NCBI RefSeq assembly: GCF_000014805.1
Contig: NC_008570.1
Location: 2,857,001 to 2,921,000, forward strand
DNA: 64,000 nucleotides
Direction of reading: 5' to 3'
Source: Aeromonas hydrophila subsp. hydrophila ATCC 7966
GTDB lineage: Bacteria; Pseudomonadota; Gammaproteobacteria; Enterobacterales; Aeromonadaceae
The stretch's first letter is position 1. The number at the start of each line of letters is the position of its first letter. Below are positions 43,795 to 52,270 of this stretch, piece by piece. The notes under the pieces are model-generated. The model had not been told where the DNA came from, searched no databases, and worked only from the letters and a program-made list of their open reading frames with translations. Both the position numbers and the translations under genes were made by a program.

Positions 43795-43839
43795 AGTGGA
43801 ATTTCCACTGTTGACAGGTAGGGTCCATCTCCATAAACT
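43795..43839 (+). promoter_or_regulatory. tRNA-Pro promoter with adjacent palindrome
   Basis: TTGACA (43811-43816) and TAAACT (43834-43839) with a 17-bp spacer, followed by a GC-rich discriminator (CAGCCCCC) as in stringently controlled stable-RNA promoters. A perfect palindrome AGTGGAA-T-TTCCACT (43795-43809) abuts the -35 box. Confidence 0.75.
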
Positions 43840-43867
43840 CAGCCCCCGTCAGCCGAGCTGACTCCGT

Positions 43868-43944
43868 CGGTGTGTAGCGCAGCCAGGTAGCGCATCTGCA
43901 TGGGGTGTAGAGGGTCGGAGGTTCGAATCCTCTCACACCGACCA
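43868..43944 (+). tRNA. tRNA-Pro (anticodon GGG)
   Basis: 77-nt cloverleaf: acceptor CGGTGTG pairs with CACACCG, D-arm GCGC...GCGC, anticodon stem TCTGC/GTAGA with loop ATGGGGT (anticodon GGG), T-arm GGAGG-TTCGAAT-CCTCT, and encoded CCA. Very close to E. coli proL. It reads CCC/CCU proline codons. A terminator follows 10 bp later. Confidence 0.97.
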
Positions 43945-43952
43945 AATTCCCC

Positions 43953-43990
43953 GAGAAAGGCCTTGTCAGACGACAAGGCCTTTTCTTTTT
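43953..43990 (+). terminator. intrinsic terminator after tRNA-Pro
   Basis: GAAAGGCCTTGTC AGAC GACAAGGCCTTTTCTTTTT: a 12-bp stem with T-tract. Confidence 0.93.
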
Positions 43991-44024
43991 GGCGCGGCGC
44001 GCCACCACGTGGCCTGGGCCTGCA

Positions 44025-44053
44025 TTGTGTCACCGATCGGTTTGTGCTGTAGT
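44025..44053 (+). promoter_or_regulatory. possible promoter of the small lipoprotein gene
   Basis: TTGTGT (44025-44030), a 17-bp spacer and TGTAGT (44048-44053). Transcription would begin about 25 nt before the ATG at 44084. Confidence 0.4.
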
Positions 44054-44083
44054 GATGCCCTGTATTGCCAACCGGTGTTCGAG

Positions 44084-44560
44084 ATGCCCTCTCCCCGCCC
44101 CTTTTGCCAGCGTCTGCTGTGGCTCGGCCTCTGTGCTCTCCTGCTGCTCGGCTGCGCCACCCCTTATCACAGCCAGCCGTCATTCTGGAACGGCCGGACC
44201 GGTTTCTCCCAGACCCGGCTCGGACCTGACAAGTGGCAGCTGGAATTTGTCGGCAACGATCTGGTGAGCCGGGAAACCGCTCGCAAGTATGTGCTGAAAC
44301 GGGCGGGCGAAGTGGCACAAGCCGAAGGTTATCAGTGGCTTGAGGTCAATGAATTGACCCTGCAACGGGACGCGGTCAGGGTCACACCGAATCGCCCCCT
44401 GTTCGGGTTCGATGACGACGAGCCAGATCCCTTTCTGGATCAGCGCACCGTGGAGCACCGCATCTCGGCGTTGCTCATCTTCACCCTCACTCGCAGCGCG
44501 AAAAACGACCAAACCATGAAAGCCGATTATCTTGCAAACATTAAAATAAACAGCGATTAA
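44084..44560 (+). CDS. small lipoprotein (CC0125/CC1285-like)
   Basis: A 158-residue lipoprotein, MPSPRPFCQRLLWLGLCALLLLGCATPYHSQ (lipobox LLGC). The mature domain GFSQTRLGPDKWQLEFVGNDLVSRETARKYVLKRAGEVAQAEGYQWLEV is characteristic of the CC0125/CC1285 lipoprotein family: a beta strand with N-D/N-G plus the alpha helix containing L-x-R-A-A/G-E. Function unknown; probably outer membrane. The ATG at 44084 has only a weak SD (GAG). Confidence 0.85.
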   Translation: MPSPRPFCQRLLWLGLCALLLLGCATPYHSQPSFWNGRTGFSQTRLGPDKWQLEFVGNDLVSRETARKYVLKRAGEVAQAEGYQWLEVNELTLQRDAVRVTPNRPLFGFDDDEPDPFLDQRTVEHRISALLIFTLTRSAKNDQTMKADYLANIKINSD

Positions 44561-44570
44561 TATAGCTAAA

Positions 44571-44592
44571 TTGCAAGATCTATATCACATAC
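44571..44592 (+). promoter_or_regulatory. possible CRP site upstream of the symporter gene
   Basis: The core GATCTATATCACAT matches the right half of the CRP consensus well (ATCACAT), but the left half (TTGCAA) is poor. It lies about 175-195 bp before the symporter start. Confidence 0.3.
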
Positions 44593-44765
44593 AACTAATG
44601 ACAAGATAAAATTCTGCCACAAGGCGCTGGATTTACCCCCCCGGATTAGGCATGCTGCCAGCACACCGGCTGTCAGGAATCTACGGCTCGGATCACAAAA
44701 ACGGACTGAAGTGGCACCCTTGCCGCTTGAAACGCTCTGCACTTATCAAAACTGGGACCCACCCC

Positions 44766-46025
44766 ATGAAAATGAACAAATTGACGGTTGCCATCCTCAT
44801 CGCGATGCTGGTTGGTATCCTGACTGGCCAGGGCTATCGCATGTTTGCCCCTGACCAGGCCGCCGGCTTTGCCAGCGACATCACCCTGTTGACCGATATC
44901 TTCCTGCGTCTGATCAAGATGATCATCGCCCCCCTGGTGTTCACCACCCTGGTGGTCGGCATCGCCAAAATGGGCGATACCCGCACCGTGGGCCGTATCG
45001 GCGCCAAAACCCTGGGCTGGTTCATGCTGGCCTCCCTGCTGTCACTGACCCTGGGTCTGGTGATGGTCACTCTGATGCAACCGGGCGTGGGGCTCTCCCT
45101 CTCCCTGCCTGACGACACCGCCAGCTCCGGCGTGGTTGCCAGCGCCATCTCCCTCAAGGATTTCGTCACCCACGCCATTCCCAAAAGCGTGATCGAGGCG
45201 ATGGCCACCAACGAGATCCTGCAGATCGTGGTGTTCTCCCTGTTCTTCGGGCTGGCTGCCGCCGCGCTGGGTGATGCCGCCAAACCGGTGGTGATGCTGA
45301 TGGCCAGCGCCGCCGAGATCATGCTCAAAGTGACCGGCTACGTGATGAACTTCGCCCCGTTCGCGGTGTTTGGCGCCATTGCCGCCATGGTCGCCAAGGA
45401 AGGGCTCGGCATCCTCGCCACCTATGGCACCTTCATGGCGCAGTTCTACCTGGCACTGGGTTGCCTCTGGCTGCTGCTGATCGCCATGGGCAGCCTGTTT
45501 ATCCGCCGCCGCATCGTGACCCTGCTGGCAATGATCCGCGAGCCGATCCTGCTGGCCTTCTCCACCGCCAGCTCCGAAGCTGCCTACCCGAAAACCCTGG
45601 ATCGTCTGGAGAAGTTCGGTTGTGACAAACGCATCGCCAGCTTCGTGCTGCCGATGGGCTACTCCTTCAACCTGGATGGCTCCATGATGTACTGCACCTT
45701 CGCGGTGATGTTCATCGCCCAGGCCTACGGCATCGAGCTCTCCATGGCCCAGCAGATCACCATGCTGCTGCTGTTGATGGTCACCTCCAAGGGGATGGCC
45801 GGCGTACCGCGCGCCTCCCTGGTGGTGATTGCCGCCACCCTCAACCAGTTCCACATTCCGGAAGCGGGCATCCTGCTGCTGCTCGGCATCGACCACTTCC
45901 TCGACATGGGTCGCTCCGCCACCAACGTGCTGGGCAACGCCATCGCCGCCAGCGTGGTCGCCAAGAGCGAAGACAGCCTGGGTGAAACCGAACCCCTGGG
46001 TGAGGTGGATACCGCCAAGGCGTGA
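44766..46025 (+). CDS. dicarboxylate/amino acid:cation symporter (GltP/DctA family)
   Basis: A 419-residue inner-membrane symporter (DAACS family). It has about eight helices and two re-entrant hairpins: LIKMIIAPLVFTTLVVGIAKMGD, AFSTASSEAAYPKTLDRLEKFGC (serine-rich HP1 tip), MGYSFNLDGSMMYCTFAVMFIAQA (the N-x-D-G sodium/proton motif NLDGSM), TSKGMAGVPRASLVVI (HP2), and GIDHFLDMGRSATNVLGNAIAASVV (substrate-binding D-x-x-R/T-x-x-N). It takes up glutamate, aspartate or C4-dicarboxylates. The ATG at 44766 matches family starts; codons upstream to 44652 do not. Confidence 0.92.
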   Translation: MKMNKLTVAILIAMLVGILTGQGYRMFAPDQAAGFASDITLLTDIFLRLIKMIIAPLVFTTLVVGIAKMGDTRTVGRIGAKTLGWFMLASLLSLTLGLVMVTLMQPGVGLSLSLPDDTASSGVVASAISLKDFVTHAIPKSVIEAMATNEILQIVVFSLFFGLAAAALGDAAKPVVMLMASAAEIMLKVTGYVMNFAPFAVFGAIAAMVAKEGLGILATYGTFMAQFYLALGCLWLLLIAMGSLFIRRRIVTLLAMIREPILLAFSTASSEAAYPKTLDRLEKFGCDKRIASFVLPMGYSFNLDGSMMYCTFAVMFIAQAYGIELSMAQQITMLLLLMVTSKGMAGVPRASLVVIAATLNQFHIPEAGILLLLGIDHFLDMGRSATNVLGNAIAASVVAKSEDSLGETEPLGEVDTAKA

Positions 46026-46043
46026 TCCCAGCATCACCTCCAT

Positions 46044-46077
46044 CAAAACGGCCCGCAGATGCGGGCCGTTTTTTTAT
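46044..46077 (+). terminator. intrinsic terminator after the symporter gene
   Basis: AAAACGGCCCGC AGAT GCGGGCCGTTTTTTTA: a perfect 11-12-bp stem; usable by the convergent gene too. Confidence 0.94.
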
Positions 46078-46100
46078 GTCTCATGGCGACTCGGCAAGGC

Positions 46101-46556
46101 TCAGCACCAACGCCTCACCTGCCGGCAATAATCGGCATAGCCATCGCCAAAGCGGGCCTGCAGCGCCCGCTCCTCCGGCACTATCTGCCAGCGGCTGAGC
46201 CAACCCCACAGCAGCAGCGGGCCGAGCCACACCAGCAGCCCGCCCAGATAACAGGCCAGTGCCATCGTCCAGCAGAGCAGCCCCAGGTACATGGGATTGC
46301 GGCTGAGGCGATAGAGTCCGCCCGTTACCAGCGCACTGGCCTGCTCCGGGTGCAGCGGCGTCACCGTGGTGCCCTGGCGGCGAAAGCGCAGCACGCCCCC
46401 CAAGCCAAACACAGTGCCCAGCACCGCCAGCAACAGAGCAGCCAGCCACCAACCGGCGCCAGAATTGCTCTCTGCTACGCCCCCCCATCCCAGCATGGCC
46501 GCCACGATCAGGCCAAACAGCAGCAGCGGTGGCACCCGACACTCAAGACTCATCAT
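46101..46556 (-). CDS. isoprenylcysteine methyltransferase (ICMT/PEMT) family protein
   Basis: A 151-residue membrane protein with four hydrophobic segments and the family SAM-binding signature TGGLYRLSRNPMYLGLLCW, followed by PEERALQARFGDGYADYCRQV (E-E-x-x-L-x-x-x-F-G-x-x-Y-x-x-Y). Bacterial members methylate unknown lipids or small molecules. AGGAG precedes ATG 46556 (a second ATG follows directly). Monocistronic, divergent from bsr. Confidence 0.88.
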   Translation of the reverse strand: MMSLECRVPPLLLFGLIVAAMLGWGGVAESNSGAGWWLAALLLAVLGTVFGLGGVLRFRRQGTTVTPLHPEQASALVTGGLYRLSRNPMYLGLLCWTMALACYLGGLLVWLGPLLLWGWLSRWQIVPEERALQARFGDGYADYCRQVRRWC

Positions 46557-46746
46557 CTATTGACTCCTGGAGGGTGCCACGATCGGCACCTTGCGTTACA
46601 CTTCCCGACGGGAATAGCGCCCTGGAAAATTGTCAAAGTTCATAACAATAACAATGCCTTGGCTACACTTTATCCCATCTGCGTGAAAACGGCCCCCTAG
46701 CGACCGTCATGCACCTCAACCCAAACAATAAAAAAGGAACCACCCC

Positions 46747-47973
46747 ATGCACAAGAAGACACTGCTGGCCACGCTGATCCTGGGCCTGCTGGCCGGTCAG
46801 GCCGTCGCGGCCCCTTACCTGCCGCTGGCCAGCGATCATCGCAACGGCGAAGTGCAGACCGCCAGCAATGCCTGGCTGGAAGTCGATCTCGGCGCCTTCG
46901 AGCACAACATCCAGACCCTCAAGGATCGCCTCGGTGACAAAGGGCCGAAGATCTGCGCCATCATGAAGGCCGACGCCTACGGCCACGGCATCGACCTGCT
47001 GGTGCCCTCGGTGGTCAAGGCCGGCATCCCCTGCATCGGCATCGCCAGCAACGAAGAGGCCCGCGTGGCCCGTGAGAAGGGCTTCACCGGCCGCCTGATG
47101 CGGGTACGTGCCGCCACCCCGGCCGAAGTGGAACAGGCCCTGCCCTACAAGATGGAAGAGCTCATCGGCAGCCTGGTGAGTGCTCAGGGCATCGCCGACA
47201 TCGCCCAGCGCCACCACACCAATATCCCGGTGCACATCGCGCTCAACTCCGCCGGCATGAGCCGCAACGGCATCGATCTGCGCCTGGCTGACTCCAAGGA
47301 AGACGCGCTGGCCATGCTCAAGCTCAAGGGGATCACCCCGGTCGGCATCATGACCCACTTCCCGGTGGAGGAGAAAGAGGACGTCAAGATGGGGCTGGCC
47401 CAGTTCAAACTGGACTCCCAGTGGCTGCTGGAAGCGGGCAAGCTGGATCGCAGCAAGATCACCATCCACGCCGCCAACTCCTTCGCCACCCTGGAAGTGC
47501 CGGACGCCTACTTCGACATGGTGCGCCCGGGCGGCCTGCTGTACGGTGACTCCATCCCCTCCTACACCGAGTACAAGCGGGTGATGGCGTTCAAGACCCA
47601 GGTTGCCTCCGTCAACCACTACCCGGCCGGCAACACCGTCGGTTATGACCGCACCTTCACCCTCAAGCGCGACTCCTGGCTCGCCAACCTGCCGCTGGGC
47701 TACTCCGACGGCTATCGCCGGGCGCTGAGCAACAAGGCCTATGTGCTGATCCAGGGCCAGAAGGTGCCGGTGGTGGGCAAGACCTCCATGAACACCATCA
47801 TGGTGGACGTGACCGATCTGAAAGGGGTCAAACCCGGTGACGAGGTGGTGCTGTTCGGCCGCCAGGGTGAGGCTGAGGTGAAACAGGCGGATCTGGAAGA
47901 GTACAACGGCGCCCTGCTGGCGGACATGTACACCATCTGGGGCTACACCAACCCCAAGAAGATCAAGCGCTAA
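46747..47973 (+). CDS. bsr: periplasmic broad-spectrum amino acid racemase (Bsr)
   Basis: PLP-dependent alanine-racemase-fold enzyme exported to the periplasm, where relatives make non-canonical D-amino acids that edit peptidoglycan. The 408-residue protein has signal MHKKTLLATLILGLLAGQAVA, PLP lysine Lys74 in IMKADAYGHG, catalytic Tyr in GYDRTFTLKRD, and the Bsr-specific pair Cys70/Cys96 (KICAIMK; GIPCIGIA), the same positions as the disulfide in Vibrio BsrV. These separate it from cytosolic Alr. AAGGAAC precedes ATG 46747. Monocistronic with a strong terminator. Confidence 0.93.
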   Translation: MHKKTLLATLILGLLAGQAVAAPYLPLASDHRNGEVQTASNAWLEVDLGAFEHNIQTLKDRLGDKGPKICAIMKADAYGHGIDLLVPSVVKAGIPCIGIASNEEARVAREKGFTGRLMRVRAATPAEVEQALPYKMEELIGSLVSAQGIADIAQRHHTNIPVHIALNSAGMSRNGIDLRLADSKEDALAMLKLKGITPVGIMTHFPVEEKEDVKMGLAQFKLDSQWLLEAGKLDRSKITIHAANSFATLEVPDAYFDMVRPGGLLYGDSIPSYTEYKRVMAFKTQVASVNHYPAGNTVGYDRTFTLKRDSWLANLPLGYSDGYRRALSNKAYVLIQGQKVPVVGKTSMNTIMVDVTDLKGVKPGDEVVLFGRQGEAEVKQADLEEYNGALLADMYTIWGYTNPKKIKR

Positions 47974-47986
47974 GCCAGTCTTTGCC

Positions 47987-48019
47987 ATAAAAAAGGGCTC
48001 CCGCGGGAGCCCTTTTGCT
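47987..48019. terminator. bidirectional intrinsic terminator
   Basis: AAAAAAGGGCTCCC GC GGGAGCCCTTTTGCTT: an 8-bp stem plus A/T tracts between bsr and the convergent alx gene. Confidence 0.92.
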
Positions 48020-48029
48020 TGTTCGCCAA

Positions 48030-48974
48030 TTATGCCGTTTTCTTGCGGGTCACCCAGAGGCTCAGCCCCATGGAGGCCAGCAGGATCAGCGCGACGACCC
48101 CGAGTGCAATGCCGGTGGGGATCTTGAAGATATCCAGCAGCAGCATCTTGACCCCGATGAACATCAGGATCAGTGCCAGACCGTACTTGAGCAGGGCGAA
48201 ACGCTCGGCCACGCCGGCCAGCAGGAAGTACATGGCACGCAGACCCATGATGGCGAAGATGTTGGAGGTCAGCACGATGAAGGGATCCGTGGTCACCGCG
48301 AAGATGGCCGGGATGCTGTCCACCGCGAAGATGAGATCGCTCACCTCCACCAGCACCAGAATGAGCAGCAGCGGCGTGGCGTAACGCACGCCATCGCGCC
48401 AGACGAAGAAGTTCTCCCCCTCCAGCGTCTCGGTCACCTTGAAGCGACGGCGCATCCAGCCCAGCAGCGGGTTGTTGGCAAGATCCGGCTCCTTGTCGGC
48501 CGCCCACAGCATCTTGACCCCGGTCAGCAGCAGGAAGGCGCCGAACAGGTAAAGAATCCAGTGGAACTGCTCGATGAGCCAGCTGCCGGCGAACACCATG
48601 CCGGCCCGCATCACGATGGCACCCAGTACCCCGTACAGCAGCACCCGGCGCTGCAGCTCGGCCGGAATGGCAAAGTAGCCGAACAGCATCAACCAGACGA
48701 AGACGTTGTCCACCGCCAGCGCCTTCTCGATGAGGTAGCCGGTGAGGAACTCCAGCCCCTTCTGGTTGGCAATCTCGCGCCCGGCACTGTGATCCAGCCA
48801 GAACCAGATGGCCAGGTTGAACAAGAGCGCCACGCTGATCCAGATGAGGGACCAGATCCCTGCCTCTTTCAGCGACACCTTGTGCGCCTTGCCACCGCCG
48901 ACAAAGCGGATATCAATCCATAACAGGACCAGCACTATGCTGAAGAAACCGGCCCACATCCACCATTCACCCAT
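48030..48974 (-). CDS. alx: TerC/Alx family manganese-linked membrane protein
   Basis: A 314-residue, about nine-helix membrane protein of the TerC family: FLTGYLIEKALAVDNVFVWLMLF (the conserved E-K-x-L-x-x-D-N), ILVLVEVSDLIFAVDSIPAIFAVT (E-x-x-D-x-x-F-A-x-D-S), and FAIMGLRAMYFLLAG. Acidic residues inside the helices fit Mn2+ export or handling, as shown for E. coli Alx. GGAG precedes ATG 48974; the extended reading to 49058 runs through the leader terminator. A yybP-ykoY manganese riboswitch and intrinsic terminator lie in the leader. Confidence 0.93.
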   Translation of the reverse strand: MGEWWMWAGFFSIVLVLLWIDIRFVGGGKAHKVSLKEAGIWSLIWISVALLFNLAIWFWLDHSAGREIANQKGLEFLTGYLIEKALAVDNVFVWLMLFGYFAIPAELQRRVLLYGVLGAIVMRAGMVFAGSWLIEQFHWILYLFGAFLLLTGVKMLWAADKEPDLANNPLLGWMRRRFKVTETLEGENFFVWRDGVRYATPLLLILVLVEVSDLIFAVDSIPAIFAVTTDPFIVLTSNIFAIMGLRAMYFLLAGVAERFALLKYGLALILMFIGVKMLLLDIFKIPTGIALGVVALILLASMGLSLWVTRKKTA

Positions 48975-48987
48975 GTTCACTTCTCCC

Positions 48988-49027
48988 AAAAACGACAAAA
49001 CCCACGACCGAGAGGCGTGGGTTTGCG
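48988..49027 (-). terminator. leader terminator of alx (riboswitch expression platform)
   Basis: On the minus strand AAACCCACG (49024-49016) pairs with CGTGGGTTT (49006-48998) and is followed by TGTCGTTTTT. The loop CCTCTCGGT is complementary to CCGAGAGG in the upstream aptamer hairpin (49047-49056), giving a 9-bp alternative pairing that would dissolve the terminator. Confidence 0.8.
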
Positions 49028-49030
49028 TTT

Positions 49031-49165
49031 GGAGCAGATACACCTTGCCTCTCGGCAAGGTCTCACTTACAGCCGACTTGCGTCAACTGCCCGGCTGCCG
49101 GGTGCACTGCAGGATATGGGTGCACCGTAATGACGACAAACCGGCGAGAAGTTACTCCCCTTGTT
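49031..49165 (-). promoter_or_regulatory. yybP-ykoY (manganese) riboswitch aptamer
   Basis: On the minus strand the leader shows AAGGGGAGTA at the 5' side (about 49162-49153), TTGTCGTCATTACG, then GTGAGACCTTGCC GAGA GGCAAGGT, and TCTGCTCC closing the first stem. These are the conserved blocks of the yybP-ykoY family that precedes alx and mntP in E. coli and senses Mn2+ (alx also responds to alkaline pH). Confidence 0.85.
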
Positions 49166-49221
49166 GCGCGGATATTAACAGCGGAAAAAGATAACGCCAA
49201 GAGGCATCTTCATCCCGGCTG

Positions 49222-49255
49222 CAAAAAACAGGGCGCCACCCGGGCGCCCTGTTTC
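49222..49255 (-). terminator. intrinsic terminator of the opp operon
   Basis: On the minus strand ACAGGGCGCC CGGGT GGCGCCCTGT followed by TTTTTGC: a 10-bp stem just after the oppF stop. Confidence 0.92.
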
Positions 49256-49267
49256 GCCTGCTCATCC

Positions 49268-50263
49268 TCAGAGCGGATCCGCCTTGAGGCAGGAGACCGC
49301 GTGATCGAAGTTGCCCTCGAGCTGCGGCCGGGTCTTGGCACACTCCGGGCCGGCCACCGGGCAGCGGGTACGGAACACGCAGCCTGACGGCGGGTTCATC
49401 GGCGACGGCAAATCCCCCTCCAGGATCTGGATGGTCTTGCTGCGCTCCAGATCCGGATCCGGAATGGGCACGGCCGACATCAGCGCCTTGGTATAGGGGT
49501 GCAAGGGGTTGGCGAAGATCTCCTTGCGGGTCCCCAGCTCCACCGCATTGCCCAGATACATCACCAGTACCCGATCCGAGATGTGCTTGACCACCGACAG
49601 GTCGTGGGCGATGAAGATGAGCGACAGCCCCATCTCCTTCTGGATAGCTTTGAGCAGGTTGACCACCTGCGCCTGGATGGAGACATCCAGCGCCGACACC
49701 GGCTCGTCACATATGATCATCTTGGGCTCGAGGATCAGCGCCCGGGCGATGCCGATGCGCTGGCACTGACCGCCGGAGAACTCATGGGGATAGCGGTTGA
49801 CCAGGTTGGGCAAGAGCCCCACCTTGCTCATCATGGCCCGCACCTTCTCCTTCACCTGATCTCGGGAAAGATCGGGATAGAAGGTGATGAGCGGCTCGGC
49901 GATGATGTCGCCGATGGTCATGCGCGGGTTGAGGGAAGCCAGCGGATCCTGGAAGATCATCTGGATCTCTTTGCGCTTCTCGCGCAGCGCCTTCTGGTCG
50001 AGCTTGGTCAGATCGTTGCCAAGCCACACTACCTTGCCGTCGGTGGCCGGCACCAGGCCGATCAGCGCCCGGGCAAAGGTGGATTTGCCACAGCCCGACT
50101 CGCCCACCACACCGAGGGTCTCCCCTTCATACAGGCGCAGGGTCACCCCGTCCACCGCCTTCAGGGCGGAGGGTTTGGCCCAGGGCCAGGCCTTGTCACT
50201 CTTGATGCTGAAGTGGACCTTGAGGTCGGACACTTCCAGCAGCAGTTTCTTGTCAGTCCCCAT
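49268..50263 (-). CDS. oppF: oligopeptide ABC transporter ATP-binding protein OppF
   Basis: ATPase of the OppABCDF oligopeptide importer. 331 residues: Walker A GESGCGKSTFARALIG, Q-loop, signature FSGGQCQRIGIARAL, Walker B MIICDEPVSALDV, H-loop FIAHDLSVV, and a C-terminal OppD/F zinc/iron-sulfur-like Cys cluster (CVFRTRCPVAGPECAKTRP). The start ATG directly follows the oppD stop (TAA-ATG). Last gene of the operon. Confidence 0.97.
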   Translation of the reverse strand: MGTDKKLLLEVSDLKVHFSIKSDKAWPWAKPSALKAVDGVTLRLYEGETLGVVGESGCGKSTFARALIGLVPATDGKVVWLGNDLTKLDQKALREKRKEIQMIFQDPLASLNPRMTIGDIIAEPLITFYPDLSRDQVKEKVRAMMSKVGLLPNLVNRYPHEFSGGQCQRIGIARALILEPKMIICDEPVSALDVSIQAQVVNLLKAIQKEMGLSLIFIAHDLSVVKHISDRVLVMYLGNAVELGTRKEIFANPLHPYTKALMSAVPIPDPDLERSKTIQILEGDLPSPMNPPSGCVFRTRCPVAGPECAKTRPQLEGNFDHAVSCLKADPL

Positions 50264-51244
50264 TTAGTTCACTCCCTTGATCATGGCATCCGATACCCAG
50301 TGGCAGGCCCGCTCCCGGCCGTCGTTGAACGGCGTCAGAATTGGCGACTGCTTGCCGCAAATCTCGCTCACCCGGTGGCAGCGCTCCTGGAAGGGGCAGC
50401 CGGTGGGCAGACGCAGCAGGTTGGGCGGATTGCCCGGGATGGTGGGCAGCTCTTCCCCTTCGGTGTCGAGGCGGGGAATGGCACGCAACAAGCCCTCGGT
50501 ATAGGGGTGGCTCGGGCGATAGAAGATGTCGTTGACCTTGCCGTACTCCATGGTACGGCCGGCATACATCACCAGCACCTTGTCGCAGATGCCCGCCACT
50601 ACGCCCAAGTCGTGGGTGATCATGATGATGGCGGTATTGAACTCGCGCTTGAGCTCGTTCATCAGGGTCATGATCTGGGCCTGCACGGTCACGTCCAGCG
50701 CGGTGGTCGGCTCGTCGGCGATGAGCAGCTGCGGCCGGCACAACAGCGCCATGGCGATCATCACCCGCTGGCGCATGCCACCGGAAAATTCGTGAGGATA
50801 CATCCCCATCCGCTTGCGCGCTTCCGGGATCTTGACCGCATCCAGCATGCGCACCGACTCTTCGAACGCTTCGGCCTTGCTGACGCCCTTGTGCAGCATC
50901 AGCACTTCCATCAGCTGATCCTTCACCTTCATGTAGGGGTTGAGCGAGGTCATGGGGTCCTGGAAGATCATGGCGATCTTCTCGGAGCGGATCTTGTTGA
51001 GCTTGTGCTCGGGCAGGTTCAGGATCTCGCCGCCCTGAAATTTGGCCGAGCCGGTGATGACGCCGTTCTTGGCCAGCAGCCCCATGATGGCGAACGCGGT
51101 CTGGGATTTGCCCGAACCGGACTCGCCGACGATCCCCAGGGTCTCGCCCGCAGCGAGGGAGAAGTTGAGGTCGTTGACCGCCACCACATTGCCGTCCGGG
51201 GTCTTGAACTCGACCCGCAGATCTTTTACATCCAGTAATTTCAT
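50264..51244 (-). CDS. oppD: oligopeptide ABC transporter ATP-binding protein OppD
   Basis: Second ATPase of the Opp importer. 326 residues: Walker [17 protein letters not shown], signature [16 protein letters not shown], Walker [15 protein letters not shown]-loop ITHDLGVV, and the C-terminal cluster [19 protein letters not shown]. The Q following K-S in Walker A (GKSQ) is usual for OppD. Adjacent to oppF (no gap), 100 bp after oppC. Confidence 0.97.
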   Translation of the reverse strand: MKLLDVKDLRVEFKTPDGNVVAVNDLNFSLAAGETLGIVGESGSGKSQTAFAIMGLLAKNGVITGSAKFQGGEILNLPEHKLNKIRSEKIAMIFQDPMTSLNPYMKVKDQLMEVLMLHKGVSKAEAFEESVRMLDAVKIPEARKRMGMYPHEFSGGMRQRVMIAMALLCRPQLLIADEPTTALDVTVQAQIMTLMNELKREFNTAIIMITHDLGVVAGICDKVLVMYAGRTMEYGKVNDIFYRPSHPYTEGLLRAIPRLDTEGEELPTIPGNPPNLLRLPTGCPFQERCHRVSEICGKQSPILTPFNDGRERACHWVSDAMIKGVN

Positions 51245-51344
51245 AAAAACTCCTTATCGATCTTTCGTGACGTTTTCCTGTCGATCCGATTCGCTGTCAG
51301 CGATGCGTGGCCGCGCTCTTGCGGGCAGCCACTTGCCGCCTTGA

Positions 51345-52256
51345 TTAGCGATCCTTCGGATCGAGGGCGTCACGCAGACCATCCCCGAGGAAGTTGAAGC
51401 AAAACAGGGTCACCACCATGAAACCGGCGGGGAACAGGAGTTGCCAGATGGCCACTTCCATCGACTTGGAGCCTTCATCCAGCAGAGCACCCCAGCTGGT
51501 CATGGGCTCTTGTACGCCCAGTCCGAGGAAGCTCAGGAAGGATTCAAACATGATCATGCCCGGCACCAGCAGGGTGGCGTAGACCGCCACGATACCCAGC
51601 ACGTTCGGCACGATGTGACGGGTGATGATCTTCCACTTGGAGACGCCGCAGACGTGAGCCGCCTCGATGAACTCCTTGCTCTTGAGGCTCAGGGTCTGGC
51701 CTCGCACGATCCGCGCCATGTCGAGCCAGCTCACCGCGCCGATGGCGATGAAGATGAGCGCCAGATTGCGGCCGAAGAAGGTCACCAGCATGATCACGAA
51801 GAACATGAAGGGGAAGGCGTTGAGGATCTCAAGCACCCGCATCATCAGGCTGTCGACCCGACCGCCGATAAAGCCGGAGGCCGCGCCGTAGAGAGTGCCG
51901 ATGATGACGGCCACCATGGCCCCCATGATGCCGACCATCAGCGAGATGCGCCCGCCGAGCAGGGTACGCACGAACAGATCGCGCCCCAGGCTGTCGGTGC
52001 CGAACCAGTGGCCGGTTTCCATGTCCGGAGCCGCCTGCATGGCGCCCCAGTCAGGATCGTCGAAGGTGTATTGGGACAGATGCGGTCCCACGATCACCGC
52101 CAGACCGATGATGGTCAGGATGATGAGGCTGGTGAGCGCAGCCTTGTTGCGCAGGAAACGGCGACGGGCATCCTTCCACAGGGAGCGTCCTTCCACCACT
52201 TCCACTTGCTGGGCGAACGCCTCGACGGCTTCGCGTTTTTCAGTTGTGACAACCAT
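51345..52256 (-). CDS. oppC: oligopeptide ABC transporter permease OppC
   Basis: 303-residue inner-membrane permease with an N-terminal cytoplasmic helix (SLWKDARRRFLRNKAALTSLI), six TM helices and the EAA loop EFIEAAHVCGVSKWKIITRHIVPN. It ends FFNFLGDGLRDALDPKDR-like (FNFLGDGLRDALDPKDR). GGGAG precedes ATG 52256. 14 bp separate it from oppB. Confidence 0.96.
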   Translation of the reverse strand: MVVTTEKREAVEAFAQQVEVVEGRSLWKDARRRFLRNKAALTSLIILTIIGLAVIVGPHLSQYTFDDPDWGAMQAAPDMETGHWFGTDSLGRDLFVRTLLGGRISLMVGIMGAMVAVIIGTLYGAASGFIGGRVDSLMMRVLEILNAFPFMFFVIMLVTFFGRNLALIFIAIGAVSWLDMARIVRGQTLSLKSKEFIEAAHVCGVSKWKIITRHIVPNVLGIVAVYATLLVPGMIMFESFLSFLGLGVQEPMTSWGALLDEGSKSMEVAIWQLLFPAGFMVVTLFCFNFLGDGLRDALDPKDR

Positions 52257-52270
52257 GATGTACTCCCGAC

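Noticed and set aside
43712..44318. Minus-strand ORFs reading across tRNA-Pro, with products containing GVRGFEPPTLYTP-like sequence
   Set aside because: They are translations of the antisense of a tRNA gene and its terminator, a common false gene in high-GC genomes.
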